DNA from: Rhipidocladum racemiflorum
Lineage: Eukaryota; Streptophyta; Magnoliopsida; Poales; Poaceae
NCBI GenBank assembly: GCA_036346355.1
Contig: CM070588.1
Span: 15,361,914 to 15,425,913, forward strand
DNA: 64,000 bases
Direction: 5' to 3'
Shown: positions 1 through 12,359 of the stretch, one piece after another
How the letters are laid out: every line of letters starts with the position of its first letter
Numbering within the stretch: position 1 is the stretch's first letter
Made by a program: the position numbers and the translations under genes
The notes under the pieces: generated by a model
What the model was told of the DNA's origin: nothing
Seen by the model: the letters and a program-made list of their open reading frames with translations, nothing else
The model's database searches: none

Positions 1-1219
1 TGTTTTGGAAAAGTATCATGTGATGTTGATGGCACGTGGTGCATGGTAATCAATCGGGGTTTGATAAACGCTGATTTGGGGCATGTGGCAAGAGTAATCA
101 ATTGGGCCGATTGTGGCATTGGGAGTGTTGATTTGGTTTTTCGTAGTCTTGCCCTGGTCACTCTAAGGACTTAACCTTGCAAGCCTTTGAACTGGGTCAT
201 ACTTGCAACCACATGGCTGGAATGGGACGGCCCTAGTTGACTAAGTCGCTAAGGACTCACTTGTGGAGCCTCAGGGTGTCGATTACACCTTTTGTGTGAT
301 TGTGCGGGGAGCGTATCGTGGCTGTGGCCAGTACCCATCTAACGGTGTGTTGGTCCCATACTTCGCCTTGGCTAAGGAAGGGATGGTGTAGAGCACGTCT
401 GGGAGAGGACCACCTGTGTTGTTTGAGGCTTCCGAAAGGCTTTATTCTGAACTCGCCTTTGTGGTGTTTGACTGTATCTTGTGGGTAAAGTGCATAACCT
501 CTGCAGAGTGTAGAATCTATTTGAATAGCCGAGTCCACTGTCTTTGGACAATGCTCTGAATTACAAATAAGGGTTAGATTTTCTGAAAATAACTTGGTTT
601 TGAAAAGATGGGTTGGTTTAACAAGGAAGATGATGGAACCATGGTGTAGGATGGGAAAAATGTTTGTTAAACTTCTTGAAAAGTTATTTATGCTTTACTT
701 ATTTCTACTGCTTTCGAATCTACTTATATTACTTGTCAAAAGTCATTTCTTGCAAATATACCCTGAGCTATTCCTTTGTACTAAGCCATGCATATAGTAT
801 ATTAGCTTGCATTCTGTGCATGACTTGCTGAGTACCAAGTACTCACCCTTGCCTCAACACAATACCAGTTGAAGAGGAGATTACGCCAGCTTTGGAGGAG
901 GAACTCCAAGAGGACCCGGCTACTTAGGGATGCGAGCCCAGTCGGTTACTGTGGTATCTTTGGATGGCGCCACGAAGTTTATTTGATTTTCCGCCGCTAT
1001 TGTTTCTCTCTGAATAAGTTTCGCCCCTACGAGGCATACGTTTGTAACTTGACCATGAGGTCAAGTAACCGATTTGGTTATTTAAATAAAGTACTTTGAT
1101 AATATCGATTGGTATGATTGTGATATTTACCGATGTTAAGATCAGTGTGCACTAAGCGCGTTCCTGGACTAGTGCTGAATACACAGAGGGTCCGGATTTG
1201 CAAATTCGGGGTCCCGACA
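1..1219 (+). mobile_element. Family-A LTR, 3' part (copy A0)
   Basis: The sequence matches the 3' third of the LTRs at 45836-49295 and 54816-58262 almost throughout and ends at the same terminus (CCCGACA, 1219). It carries the AATAAA signal at 1085-1090, a hairpin at 1047-1066 and the palindrome CTCTGCAGAG at 499-508. The left part lies outside the window, so it may be a solo LTR or the 3' LTR of a full element. It is closer to the A'' LTRs than to the A' LTR at 27637-33980, so it is a separate insertion and not the missing 5' LTR of A'. It ends exactly where a truncated element-C LTR begins, as expected if it inserted into that LTR. The candidate right target duplication is TCACC at 1220-1224; its left partner is not visible. 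Confidence 0.85.
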
Positions 1220-1542
1220 TCACCGCACCCCTCGGCCGGCAAGACGCCCAGGGCGGCAATCGCCGCCAGCAGGAAAAACCCCAAAAACCCCCCAAAAACT
1301 CCGAAACTCACAAATCCTTCTCGAAAACTTTTAGGATATACTCTAGGGTAGCTAAAGAAGGTTTGGAAACTACGGTTGCTCAGAAATTCTAATCGCAACA
1401 CGAAACGAGATTTTAGAGCAAAAACTAAAACGAAACAGATAGAGCGAACAATTCCAAAAACAATTAACTCCAAATTGAAGTCCAAACAACTCCCAAAGGA
1501 TAATTAACATTAAAAAGGCAAGTTCAAACTCAGGATGTTACA
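1220..1542 (-). repeat. Element C 3' LTR, truncated
   Basis: The 323 bases correspond to roughly 13418-13739 of the 5' LTR with few differences. On the minus strand the LTR begins TGTAACATCC at 1542. The remaining 3.3 kb of this LTR is absent and replaced by the A0 terminus. It is best explained as lying left of the window, beyond the A0 insertion. Confidence 0.85.
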
Positions 1543-1560
1543 GCTCTACCCCCCTTACAA
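1543..1560 (-). other. Polypurine tract of element C
   Basis: On the minus strand, directly before the 3' LTR, the sequence reads TTGTAAGGGGGGTAGAGC. This G-rich purine run sits where plus-strand DNA synthesis is primed in LTR retrotransposons. Confidence 0.7.
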
Positions 1561-1577
1561 TAATCTCGTCCTCGTGA

Positions 1578-2861
1578 TTACAAGGATTCCGAAAAGAAAG
1601 ATGGAAACTCGGATCGAAGGCGATCTTCACGTTCCCAGGTTGCTTCTTCTTCAGTATGATTACTCCACTGAACTTGAAGCATCTTATATACATGATTATG
1701 AGTAAGTCGTTTAGCTTCGTCCAGAACGCGAATTGGATATTCACGGTATGAAAGATCTGGTTGAAGTTCAATTGCATCCAGAGGAGTGAGTTCAGTAGGA
1801 ACTCGAAGACACTTTTTCAACTGAGAGACATGAAATACGTCATGCACATCCGCAAGTTGAGGTGGAAGCTCCAACTGATAAGCTACTTCACCCTTCCTTG
1901 CAAAAAATGCGATACGGACCGACGTATCTCGGCGCTAACTTTCCGCGAACTTGGAATCGCTTTGTGCCACGTAACGGAGACACCTTAAGATAGACAAAAT
2001 CGTCTACATTGAAGCTCAGATCACGGCGGCGATTATCAGCATAGCTCTTTTGTCTAGACTTAGCTTCTTTTAACCGATCGCGGATTAGCCTGACTTGCGT
2101 CTCAGCTTCTTGAATCACTGTGGGTCCAAAGAACTTTCTTTCACCGACTTCGGACCAGAAGAGAGGAGTTTGGCATTTTCTTCCATACAGTGCTTCAAAC
2201 GGAGACATTTGAAGGCTTGCTTGATAACTATTATTGTGGGAAAACTCAGCAAATGCTAAACACTTTTCCCACTTCGAGTTATACGAAAGAATACAAGCTC
2301 TAAGCATGTCTTCTAGGACTTGATTTGTTCTTTCAGTCTGTCCATCGGTCTGAGGATGGTAAGTCAGGCTTTGAAGAAGCGACTTGGTCCCTAGAAGTTC
2401 ATGCAAATTCTTCGTAATCGCGAAGTGAATGGGGTCCACTGATCGAACACAATGGTTTTAGGAATTCCATGTAGTCGGACGATATGGTTCAGGTAGAGTT
2501 CTGCAAGTTTAGCTCCATTGTAGGTAACGCGTACCGGTATGAAATGAGCGACTTTGGTTAACCGTTCGATGATTACCCAAATAAAGTCATGGCCATTAGC
2601 TGATTTTGGCAAGCCAGTGATGAAGTCCATTCCGACCTCATCCCATTTCCACTCCGGAACCTTCAAGGGTTGAAGCATTCCAGCTGGTTGTTGGTGCTCT
2701 GCTTTAACTCGCTGACACACGTCACAAATGGCGACGTACACAGCGATATCTCTTTTCATACCCGACCACCAAAACTTCTTTCGAATATCTTGGTACATTT
2801 TAGTGCTTCCGGGGTGGATTGACAACGGAGTCTCATGAGCTTCCTTCAAGATCAATTCTTT
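1578..2861 (-). pseudogene. Element C integrase and chromodomain-like tail
   Basis: This is the 3' end of the C polyprotein in three minus-strand segments joined by frameshifts near 2430 and 1880. The first segment (to 2391) has the HHCC zinc-binding module (His-His near the start, then ICDVC) and the first catalytic Asp in GMDFITGLP. The second Asp lies in the altered motif VFDQWTPFTS. The second segment (2439-1888) carries the conserved stretch YHPQTDGQTERTNQ. The third (1874-1578) has the typical gypsy stretch VFHVSQLKKC and ends in a chromodomain-like motif (VQWSNHTEEEATWE) that can direct integration through chromatin binding. The upstream reading is interrupted by the family-B solo LTR at 2867. 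Integrase would insert cDNA into nuclear DNA; this copy is inactive because of the shifts. Confidence 0.85.
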
Positions 2862-2866
2862 GATCT

Positions 2867-5193
2867 TGTAACACCCCGGCATTTAATATGCCTGAATGCT
2901 ACCAAACATAAGCTAAACAACATCTAAATACCACAAGTTACAATAAATTCCAGCAAAGGTACATATGCTAAAAAAACCGAAATTTCGGCAGCATCTCCTT
3001 TGTTTTAACATGAATTAAAGGAGCAACAATAGTATAGCAATGTATGGATTATGAGAGACAACTAAAAACAGCAATAATTAACGACTTAGCAACAATAAAA
3101 GTCTAGTTTCAAATACATAATGTCTCCAAGGGTCAAACGAACAATAAAACTCTCATATAGCAAAGCTAAACCTTAAAGCAATAATCATCACACGCAATTT
3201 ATTATCAAACTAATAGAATGACTTGTGGAATCAATATGGTGAAGCTACGTGTGGGCGTGTGACTATTTCCCTTCCCCGCATGCCGTTCTCATGGTACCTA
3301 AAATAACAAGAAAACACAAGCGTGAGTTCGAAACTCAGCAAGCATATTGCAATGGACAACAAGAACAATATCATGGCAATAACATCTCCCATCATATATA
3401 TCATCTCATTCATGAACACTTAACAATATCATCATCATTATATATGCAATGTAATGCAATGCTCATGTCTCTTTGGAAACTCATACCGGTATGGTTGAGT
3501 ACACACCCGTCGGTGTGCACCCTCTCCCCCCTTCCATCCCGAAGATGAAGGGTGCCTACTCCTCGCTTCCGTTCACCGCGGTGAATGGAATCACGATGTA
3601 GGACTTACTCATTGGCTTTCCGGATTAGTCATAACTTTCTCACCGACCTTCCCCGACTAGTTATGACTTTCTCACCGCCCGAGCCATGTAACATACCATG
3701 TATGCATTTATGCCAACATCATATTTAACTCACATATTAACACATGGCATCATAACATATTAAACATGCTCATCATATCATTGGCAATCATAAAAGCATG
3801 GCAAGTGATCATATATCATGTAGTCAATTCCATCTATTCTCAACAAGCAAGCTACAAATCGCTATCCATCACAACACACTTGCCTCAACCACGGGCAACG
3901 GATTGGTGGGAAGTAGAGGGCACTCCCGAGGTCGCACCACCTGCACATAGGTACCACACGCTCACAATCATGTCCACAAAACAGTACGCAAACCCTCATC
4001 TACCCCGACATTGCCAACTACTCGCAAAACCTAAAGACAGAGGTTCTGTCCCGTCGGGACAGCAGCCTTGCAAAAAGAATAACTTGAGTTCTGGGACTCC
4101 GAATCAATTAAAAGAGTACATCCTCATGTAGCTTAGGAAATTTCCCAACTTTCTCTAGGTATATGGAAAGACTAATTCGGAATCTAAAGTTGTTTAATCT
4201 ACAGATTACCGTGATCTGTTCCAATTACGTCACAGATTTTATCACGCTCGGTAAAACAGGCATAACTTTCAAACGGCTGGGAGGAATTTAATGTGCTTTA
4301 TACCCACTGAAAGATAATGAAATTATATACAACTTCTTCAACATCCATACGGACAGATGCGGATTCTAAATTGATGAAAACGCAAACCCTAGGTCGACTG
4401 CTTATGCTGTCCCAAAAACAGAACGTGGCAACATCAAGATCTAATCCAAATTACTCAATTCCAGCACCACCAATTGATCTAAAAACTTGATAAACACCCT
4501 TAAAACAGTACCTAGATCAACCCCAAGGATTTCCATGGACATACCTTTGCCCGCCGCACGAAAACCCAATAGATCTCCTCCCGGTTCGCGCGATCCCCTT
4601 CCTCGCTTCCAAATCCACCGGATCTCCTCTTCGCGGAGCACTCCAATGGATGGATCTTCGAGGTGGTGAAGTCAAAAACTCACCTAGGCGCAGCAAGGGA
4701 GGTGGATAGGTGGTGGAGAGGGTGGTGGCGGAAGGGGAGAGGCTTGGGGGAGGTGGAGGCGCCCAAGGAGGAGGTGGGGAGGTGTGGGAGGCGGCTAGGG
4801 CACTTGGGGGCGCAAGGGGCAGGGGGAGGACGCCCAAAAGGGCAGGGAAACCCCCCTTTAATCAGCCCTAAGCCCTTTTCCTAATCTTAAATGGATTCCC
4901 ACTCCATCCCACCAAAGCCCACAACCCCCTCTTTAAGGCCCAAACTCCCCTGGGAAGGCCCAAAACCCCGGAAACGGCCCGACAACGCTATTAACCTCCA
5001 TACCTTATGGTTTTAACCTCCCATATCATATTTCAATATGTTTTTGACTTCATCATGCACCTTTTATAAGGTTACGACGCTCCGTGGTGTCACAACACTT
5101 CAAAAGGCCCAAAAACGCGAGTAAACCTCAAGCCGAAAGGTTTTATTCTCTAATTTCACATTTTATAATGTCACACCATACCGTAGTGTCACA
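2867..5193 (-). mobile_element. Family-B solo LTR
   Basis: The 2327-bp LTR is flanked by a perfect 5-bp duplication GATCT (2862-2866 and 5194-5198). On the minus strand it starts TGTGACACTACGG at 5193 and ends GTGTTACA at 2867, matching the B1 LTRs along its length. No internal sequence is present, so two LTRs have recombined into one. It separates the RNase H and integrase parts of element C and is therefore younger than C. It includes the GC-rich block at about 4540-4860 and the palindrome at 4046-4062. It belongs to the same LTR subtype as B1, lacking the heptamer minisatellite of B2 and B3. Open frames inside it are not credible genes. Confidence 0.93.
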
Positions 5194-5198
5194 GATCT

Positions 5199-6131
5199 CC
5201 TGATCATTCGGGACATAAATTTGATATCCACGCACGATCAGACCATCAACTCGTTCTGAAAACTCAAATGATGCGCTTTCTTTCAAATTGCGCTTGATTT
5301 CAGCTACTCCTTCATCTTTCAACTGAGCAGCTTGAATTTGGGATTCAAGGGTAGGTTGTAGGGCTAATGTAGCCACAAATCCTTTCCCTACCATCTCCAA
5401 GTTGAGTTTACGAAACTCCTCCAGTAACTGGGGTTGACAAACATCCGACAAGGTATTTCTAGTGTGTAGCTTGCGACTGAGGGCATCAGCTACCACATTA
5501 GCTTTTCCCGGATGATAATGGATTCCCAAATCGTAGTCCTTGATTAGCTCCAACCACCGGCGCTGTCTCAAGTTTAGATCTGGTTGGGTGAAAAAGTATT
5601 TCACTCTTATGATCGGTAAATATCTCAACTCGGTTTCCGATGAGATAATGTCGCCATAACTTGAGAGCATGAATTACAAGCACCAATTCTAGATCATGAG
5701 TCGATAATTGGCTTCATGAGGTTTCAGTTGGCGTGAAGCATACGCCACGACTTTTCCTTCCTACATCAAAGACACAACCAAGACCTTGGCGTGAAGCATC
5801 ACAATACGTCAAAGTTTTTGTGCACATCGAGCAAGACAAGAATTGAGCTGTTGTAAGCCTTCGCTTCAGCTCTAGGAAACTAACTTCACAAGCTGACGTC
5901 CACTCAAACTTCTTCTCCTTCTTGAGTAACTCGGTCATCGGCTTGGAAATTTTGGAAAAGTTTTCAATGAATCGCCGATCGTGCAGGCTAACTCCAAGAA
6001 AACTTCGAACTTTGAGAGCAGTCCGTGGCTGTTCCCGTGCAAGTACATCCTTCACCTTGCTTTGGGATCAACAGCAACACCTCCTTCCGAGAGAACGTGG
6101 CCTAAGAAGGCAACTTCTTTGAGCCGAGAAC
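5199..6131 (-). pseudogene. Element C reverse transcriptase tail and RNase H
   Basis: The minus-strand segment continues pol after a frameshift near 6060-6130. It encodes the connection segment (RRFIENFSKISKPMTELLKK), the RNase H start (CDASRQGLGCV), the RNase H motif FTDHKS near 5620, and the end of RNase H with RRWLELIKDYDLGIHYHPG and ADALSRK near 5490. The frame changes at about 5690 and again at about 5610. RNase H removes the RNA template during reverse transcription. The segment ends at the target duplication of the family-B solo LTR. The shifts make it non-functional. Confidence 0.85.
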
Positions 6132-8519
6132 TCACATTTGCCGAACTTGGCATACACGGTGATGTTCACGCAATTTATCAAGCACTAAATGCAGATGGAG
6201 TTCATGCTCCTGTTCACTCCGAGAATAGATAAGAATGTCATCAATGAACACCACCACAAATTTATCTAGGTATTCCATGAATACCTTATTCATGAGATTC
6301 ATGAATGTGGCTGGTGCATTGGTGAGTCCAAAAGAAACTACTGTATACTCATACAAACTGTAACGAGTAGTAAACGCAGTCTTCTGGATATCTTCCGGTT
6401 GAATTTTGAGTTGAAAGTACCCCAGTCTCAAGTCAATCTTAGAAAAGACTCGAGCTCCACTTAATTGATCAAACAAATCATCAATCCGAGGAAGAGGATA
6501 CTTATTTTTGATAGTGACTTCGTTTAAGGATCGATAGTCCACGCACATGCGTAAACTACCATCTTTCTTCTTGACGAAGAGCACTGGACTACCCCATGGA
6601 GACGAACTAGGGCGAACAAAACCCTTAGCTAAATGCTCCTTGAGTTGCTTCTTCAACTCCAACAACTCATCAGAGGGCATCCGATACGGACGTTTGGATA
6701 ATGGTGCTGTTCCTGGCAGCAAGTCAATAACAAACTCCATATCCCGATCTGGGGGCAATCCCGGTAATTCTTTAGGAAATGCATCAGGATACTCACAGAC
6801 CACTGGTACTCGATCTAATTCCAGCACAGAAAGCGAATGGAAAAAAGCCTTAAGCACATTTGATCGTCTGGAGTAATACTTAGTCTGGATTCCATCCGAA
6901 TTCACCAGAGAAATGGAATGATTTGCGCAATCAATATGTCCTTGATTTTGAGATAACCAATCCATCCCAAGGATAACATTGAGTCCAGGGGTATCTATCT
7001 GAATCAGATCTCCCAAAAATAGAACTTCATTGATCACTATGGGTACTTTAAGACATATGCGCTCAGCTCGCATAACTGAACCAGGAGAATAGACTAACAT
7101 TGGATTTCGCAATCTGTTAGTCTTAACCTTATGTTCCAAAACAAACTTTGAAGAAATGAAAGAATGCGAAGCGCCTGAATCAAATAAAACCAAAGTGGGT
7201 ACTGAGTGTATAAAAAACATACCAACTACCACATCTGGAGCATTACTGGCCTCCTCCGCAGTCACTAGGTTAAGTCGACCACGGGCTTGACTCGGGGCTA
7301 CTTTTTGGCTAGAACGCCCTCCCAGGTGTCCACCACGCCCGGTTACAGAACCTTGTGGGCGAATCAGACTGCTTGGAACTTGAGGTCGAGCAGCAACAGG
7401 ACGTTTGCTCAGACAAACAGTAGAGATATGTCCCTTTTCAACGCAAGCATAGCAGGTGAGTGCGGCCACCCTGTCCTGCCCTCCACGGATCTGTCCTCCG
7501 CGGCCAGAAGGTTGAGCCGCAGACAGAACAGGTTGGGGAAAGTTCCTCTGAGATCGTGGAGGCGGCGATGCCACGGACTGAGCACTGGCGGTTTGCCCAG
7601 AACGCGGTCTCGAAGTACCGGCACCGGCAGATTTCCGAGCCATCCACTTACGCTTCCGGCTCTCCAAAACTGCCTTGCCGCTGTCCTCAACACAAATCGC
7701 CTTGTCCACAAGCACTTGCATATTGGGGATGTCAAGTGGTGCGAGCGAATGACGAATCTCCTCATTGAGATGTTGACGAAACAAGGAGATTTTTCGGGCT
7801 TCACTCGGGACCTCATCTGCTACATATCGAACCAGATAATTGAACTTATGCAGATAGTCCATCACTGACATAGACCCCTGACGAAGATCATAGAACTCTC
7901 GTTTCTTTATCTCCATCAGACTAGTAGGAATGTGCACTGCACGAAAGGCTCCATTAAATTCCTCCCAAGTCATGACCTGACCAGGTGGAAGAATTGCCTT
8001 AACACTACCCCACCAAGCTGCTGCTGCACCTTGGAGATAGTAAGCAGCATACTAAACCTTCTCCTCTTCAGTACACCTCATGAGGTCAAGTTTATCTTCA
8101 ACATCGCGAAGCCAATCGTCTGCATCCAGAGGATCGGTCGCAGATGAGAAGTTTGGCGGACGAGTTCGCTGGAACTCGGCCAACCTCGATTGGGGTTGCA
8201 TTGCTGCCAAACCACCATAAGCAGCGGCACCAAGGTTCTCGGAATTCTGCACCAACCGTTCCAACAAACGGGTCTGCATGACAAGAACTTGGGCCATTGA
8301 CGGAGGTGGAGGTAACTCTTCACTTTGGGCATCGTGATGACTAAGCGATGCCTCCGATTACCCTCTTGGCTCATTAGAGTGATGAGATCCTTGGCTACGG
8401 GATCTAGCCAAAGGTGGATCTTGACGCTCCGGATTTGGTATTGCCACAGCTGGTTCTTGGCTATTTTGAGCAACACCCCCGGCCATCACCGAACGATCAA
8501 CACGTCTCTTCGGCGGCAT
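6132..8519 (-). pseudogene. Element C gag, protease and reverse transcriptase
   Basis: A single minus-strand frame runs from a start at 8517-8519 (MPPKRR) to 6132, broken only by two stop codons: TAA at 8358-8360 and TAG at 8052-8054. In order it holds a gag capsid region (DDWLRDVEDKL, then AAAAWWGSVK and EFYDLRQGSMSV), a CCHC zinc knuckle (CYACVEKGHISTVC, near 7450), an aspartic protease (LFDSGASHSFIS, near 7180, DSG intact), and reverse transcriptase from SKRPYRMP to the catalytic FIDDILIYS near 6240. The 613-residue stretch from 7973 is unusually long and intact for this window. Gag packages the RNA, protease processes the polyprotein, and RT copies it in the particle. The ORF then loses frame before the RNase H part. 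Confidence 0.9.
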
Positions 8520-8845
8520 CCTGTTGACATAAAGACTTAGAGACAAGTACCACAAGAGCCCATCGAAGAACGTGGGGATTTTGAACAACAGCTGCGAAAC
8601 TCAAGCACAATCCATCACATAGCAATACAAAATTTAAAGTATGCACCACAGTGAAAGGATTGCGAGGCGATAGATTCTGAGATGATAACTTAGCACGCCT
8701 CTTCAAGCGCTACAGGGGTTATTTACAATACCACCAACATCAACTACCACCGATTCCACGAGTAAATACAACAAAGGTTTCTTCCACCACCTCGTAATTA
8801 CAACAAAAGCGAGCTGTAGATCCTACTACCTATTAGGATAGGGAT

Positions 8846-9586
8846 CTAGTCCTGAACACGGCCACCGCTTCTCGGCGGGGACATCCGAGGTGCCTGGGGC
8901 TCTGAAGAAGCGATTGACTCTACGAGGAACATCAACTCGCACTCGCGTCCACCAAACAGCGAGGTTACGTCTTGGCATGGCGATCGCAGAAGCACTAGGC
9001 GCCGCACAAACACGGCGACGGCTGCTACCACGCGAGCAGACATCCTGGCACTGCGAGAGACCCGATGATAAGATCCATAAGGATGGGGTAACTCCTCAGC
9101 AGGCTCGAGATCATCATTCTCCCCATAGATCATCCCAGTAGTAAAGAAACCATAGCTAACCAAGGGCGCCATGTTACTCTCTAACTCAGAGATACGGCGT
9201 CGAGCAAGCAACAGTTCTTCACAGAGACGAAGCAGATATCGATCAAGGGATCTCACTAGCCTAGTCTGCCAAATCTGCACAGGATCCGACAGTGGATAAT
9301 CTGGCACATACAGGTTCTCTTGGCTGTCCGGCTCACGAGAGGGACAAACAGGATACAACTGAGCCATTTCCGGTACATCAAAGCGAAGCCTCAAAATTGC
9401 AATATATGCTCCATCGAGTAGAGCTGCAAGAGGACTTGGCGCTGTACCATGATACTGACGGGTTTGCTCTCCTGCGTGGCGTCCGCGAATAGAAACTTCA
9501 GCCACATACAGGGAGGAAGCGGGACTAAGTCCAGCACGTGAGATTAAATACCCTGGCGGCTCAGGAAAGCTAGCACGTTGCATCAT
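8846..9586 (-). CDS. Extra ORF upstream of gag in element C
   Basis: This is an uninterrupted 246-codon frame in the leader between primer site and gag, same strand, about 330 bases before the gag start. I do not recognise a catalytic domain. The N-terminal part is rich in Pro, Gly and Tyr. A middle segment of about 30 residues (RSLDRYLLRLCEELLLARRRI) looks like an amphipathic or coiled-coil helix. The C-terminal third is Arg and Ser rich. Extra ORFs before gag (orf0) have been reported for some rice Ty3/gypsy elements, and this is the natural comparison. Element A'' has a shorter frame in the same place (49621-50124). An intact frame next to a stop-ridden gag is odd and could mean chance or selection. 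Function is unknown. Confidence 0.55.
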   Translation of the reverse strand: MMQRASFPEPPGYLISRAGLSPASSLYVAEVSIRGRHAGEQTRQYHGTAPSPLAALLDGAYIAILRLRFDVPEMAQLYPVCPSREPDSQENLYVPDYPLSDPVQIWQTRLVRSLDRYLLRLCEELLLARRRISELESNMAPLVSYGFFTTGMIYGENDDLEPAEELPHPYGSYHRVSRSARMSARVVAAVAVFVRRLVLLRSPCQDVTSLFGGRECELMFLVESIASSEPQAPRMSPPRSGGRVQD

Positions 9587-10112
9587 CTCCCAGAGGGTAG
9601 CCTAACTGAGCCCTCTAGAATCGCAGACGTGAAGTAGCAGGGTTCCCAACGTCCAGACATCTAAAATTACGAAGGGAAACAGATTAGTATCATCCTCAAC
9701 AAACGGAAATTCGAAATAAACAGAAATTAAATAAACGAAAAGAAAATAAACCAACAGCGGACCAACAAGAGAAACTCACAATTTTACGCCTTAACCTTAT
9801 CATTACTCAATTCTTAACTATCTTTTGAAGTGGATAAGCTTCCCAAATACTTCTAATTTGAATTTTGAATAGGATCGGGAAAATAGATCAAACCGAATAC
9901 CCCTCTTGCTTTTACCCTGGAAATCTGACTTTGAAAGCTGAGATAAGAGGAAAATTTCGTTTGAAGCTCAAACCAAAAGAGATGCTACAGAAAAGAAAAG
10001 ATCAAAATTTTAAGTTTTCACAGTTATAGAGTGCATAATCAAAATAACTTTTAAGGGAAAAGACTCTTCCTTAATCCTATCAATTATTAACCTTTGCTCT
10101 GATACCACTCCT
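9587..10112 (-). other. Element C untranslated leader with primer binding site
   Basis: This AT-rich stretch lies between the 5' LTR and the pre-gag ORF. On the minus strand the bases complementary to 10096-10107 read TGGTATCAGAGC, the usual primer binding site for initiator tRNA-Met in plant LTR elements, five bases from the LTR end. I see no other feature in it. Confidence 0.8.
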
Positions 10113-12359
10113 TGTGGGGGCTCACTGTCTGCATGCGGTGATACTCCATTCTTGTTGCGTGGGCCTGGTTAATCACGCAACCCGTAACGTAACGATCACG
10201 GCATCACGATTGCACTCAGATTGAAATCGCTTGGCTAGTACGATACTCGAATGAGGTCACATGCTACCCAATTGGTTCCAATTTGAGCTTCCCATAACCA
10301 TGTGATAACCACTAGTCCCTGGATCGGTAGGCTAGCGTCACATGTTGAGAAGGGAGAGTCTCATCCAAACGAACGCAAAGACAAGGGCAGAGGTAATATA
10401 TTACAACAGTAGATAATAATATTACAACTTGTTCCTGTTTACAAAATGCCGATTGGCTTAAAGTAAACTGAAGAGAAAAACATCAGAGAAACAAAAGTAA
10501 AGCGGCCGCGATGTGCCTCCATTCCCTCAGGCAACCGGCGAGCAACTAGCTCCGCTAGCCGTTAAACGCACCACCCACGCCTGGGTCACTGAACTCCTGG
10601 TCACCTTCTTCCTCACCTGCATCTTCTGCTCCTCACGCAAATTTTCAGAGCAAACGGTGAGTACACGTATGTACTCGCAAGACTTTATTGTTTGCAAGTA
10701 TAATAATAATGCAGGTTAAACAATGAAGATGGTTGCTACTCTAGTTCAGTTTTGCATGAAGCTGAAGTTATTTGCAATAGACTAATAGATTGGAATACTA
10801 CACTGTTTATAAAACATTTAGTAAATGAGAGTACAACAATACATAATGTAATTGTACATTTCATTCAACATCCAAATTCCTCCAACATATCCAACACCAC
10901 CATCACATGGCAACAGGAATCATTTCCTTCAACATAACCAACACCATCATCACATGGCATCAAGAATCACCACCAGCTTGATCAAACCACCAAACCAACC
11001 GATCTTTGAGTTCAGCGACTCAACATTTGCATGAAACAGCCCAACATTTAAAAGATCTATCGATTTCAAATCCTTTTCAGAAACCAAAACCAAAATACTA
11101 TACTTGTCAACAAATACCCAAGATGCTCGTGACCGTGAGCACGGCTAATCGATTAGTTTGATTAATCTCTGCAGAGAATGCACACTTTACCCACACGACA
11201 CATTCTAGCAATCATGTCAACCATGCCACGCGATACATACCATATCCGTTTTGCTAGATTGTGACGAAACTCTTCCAATTGTCGGCATCTAGTCTTGCGT
11301 CAGCCCCGGCGATGTGCGCTCTTTGCTTTGGGTGGGGGCTCCACACACCCACACAGTACCGGGCCAAAGGCGAGTACCCCCATTTAAGGTGTTTGGGTAC
11401 CTTAAACTCCAAACCTGATTCACCCACATGGATCCAACGATGGCTAACAGCCCATCGTGCCTTTTACCCTCAACAAAGCATCCACCGTTGTTTCACGAAA
11501 GTCTCCAACACCTGCACGTGGTGAGGGAGTATTCTAAGCAACACCAGCACGTCGGTATTGCCCAACTACTTCGACCTACCACGGTGCAAGATCAAATTCC
11601 AACTCCTGTACTAGGTTTAGGCTATCCCATACTAGCACATGTGGTTGTACGAAAGGACTTGGTTAAAAACGTCAAGTTCAGTCCTTAGGATTGCACAGAC
11701 GAGACCTCCCATCATCCGTCCGGCATAAATCACCGTACACCTTTTCCTTTTTCATCTTTTACCAACATAGCCTTTGTTTTTCCGAAACCACCATTTCCGA
11801 AATCCTAATAACGTGTTGAAAAATCTTTGATTGACTGAGTCCACCGATCATTATTCAATCAGTCTAAAGCTGGGCTAAGCGTATGCAACTATTAGACTTA
11901 TAACCCCTGACGACACTTATTATAGCATCTAACCTTAAACTAGGGTTACTCAAGGATTTTAGGGTAGCAACAAGATTAAGATAAGCCATCCAACCATTAG
12001 GGTATCTATCTATTCCCACCATTTAAATACTTGTAATAATCATATGCATGCGTAATCATTTTGCAAAACATCAAATACTTTTGCAATTATGGGAGCAATA
12101 TGTTCAAAGGGGGTGCTTGCCTGCTTGCTCTGGGTTTTGCGTGTCCTCTGGGTCGAAGTCCGGATCCTCGCCTACTGCTCCTGAGGCGTCGATGTCTAAA
12201 CGAAAGTGCGACAAAAGAAAAACGAGGAAACGATTAAGATCCAACGAGAACCAAGCAAAAAGCTCAAAGAAGCGGACAACAACCAGCAAGCGAACACGAG
12301 GGAAAGAAACTTAAACGAAAACCGAATTTTGAATTGAGACGGCAGCAGGTGTACAAACC

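Noticed and set aside
1078..1485. Minus-strand 135-codon frame, with a similar one at 13212-13682
   Set aside because: It spans the A0/C junction and lies in non-coding LTR sequence; the similarity between the two is only because both are C LTR.
5143..5670. 175-codon frame running from RNase H into the family-B solo LTR
   Set aside because: The end part (below 5199) is LTR sequence joined by chance; only the RNase H part is element C coding sequence.
12048..12314. 88-codon plus-strand Lys/Arg-rich frame in the C 5' LTR
   Set aside because: Antisense to the element, within LTR, with no homologous frame elsewhere. Treated as chance.
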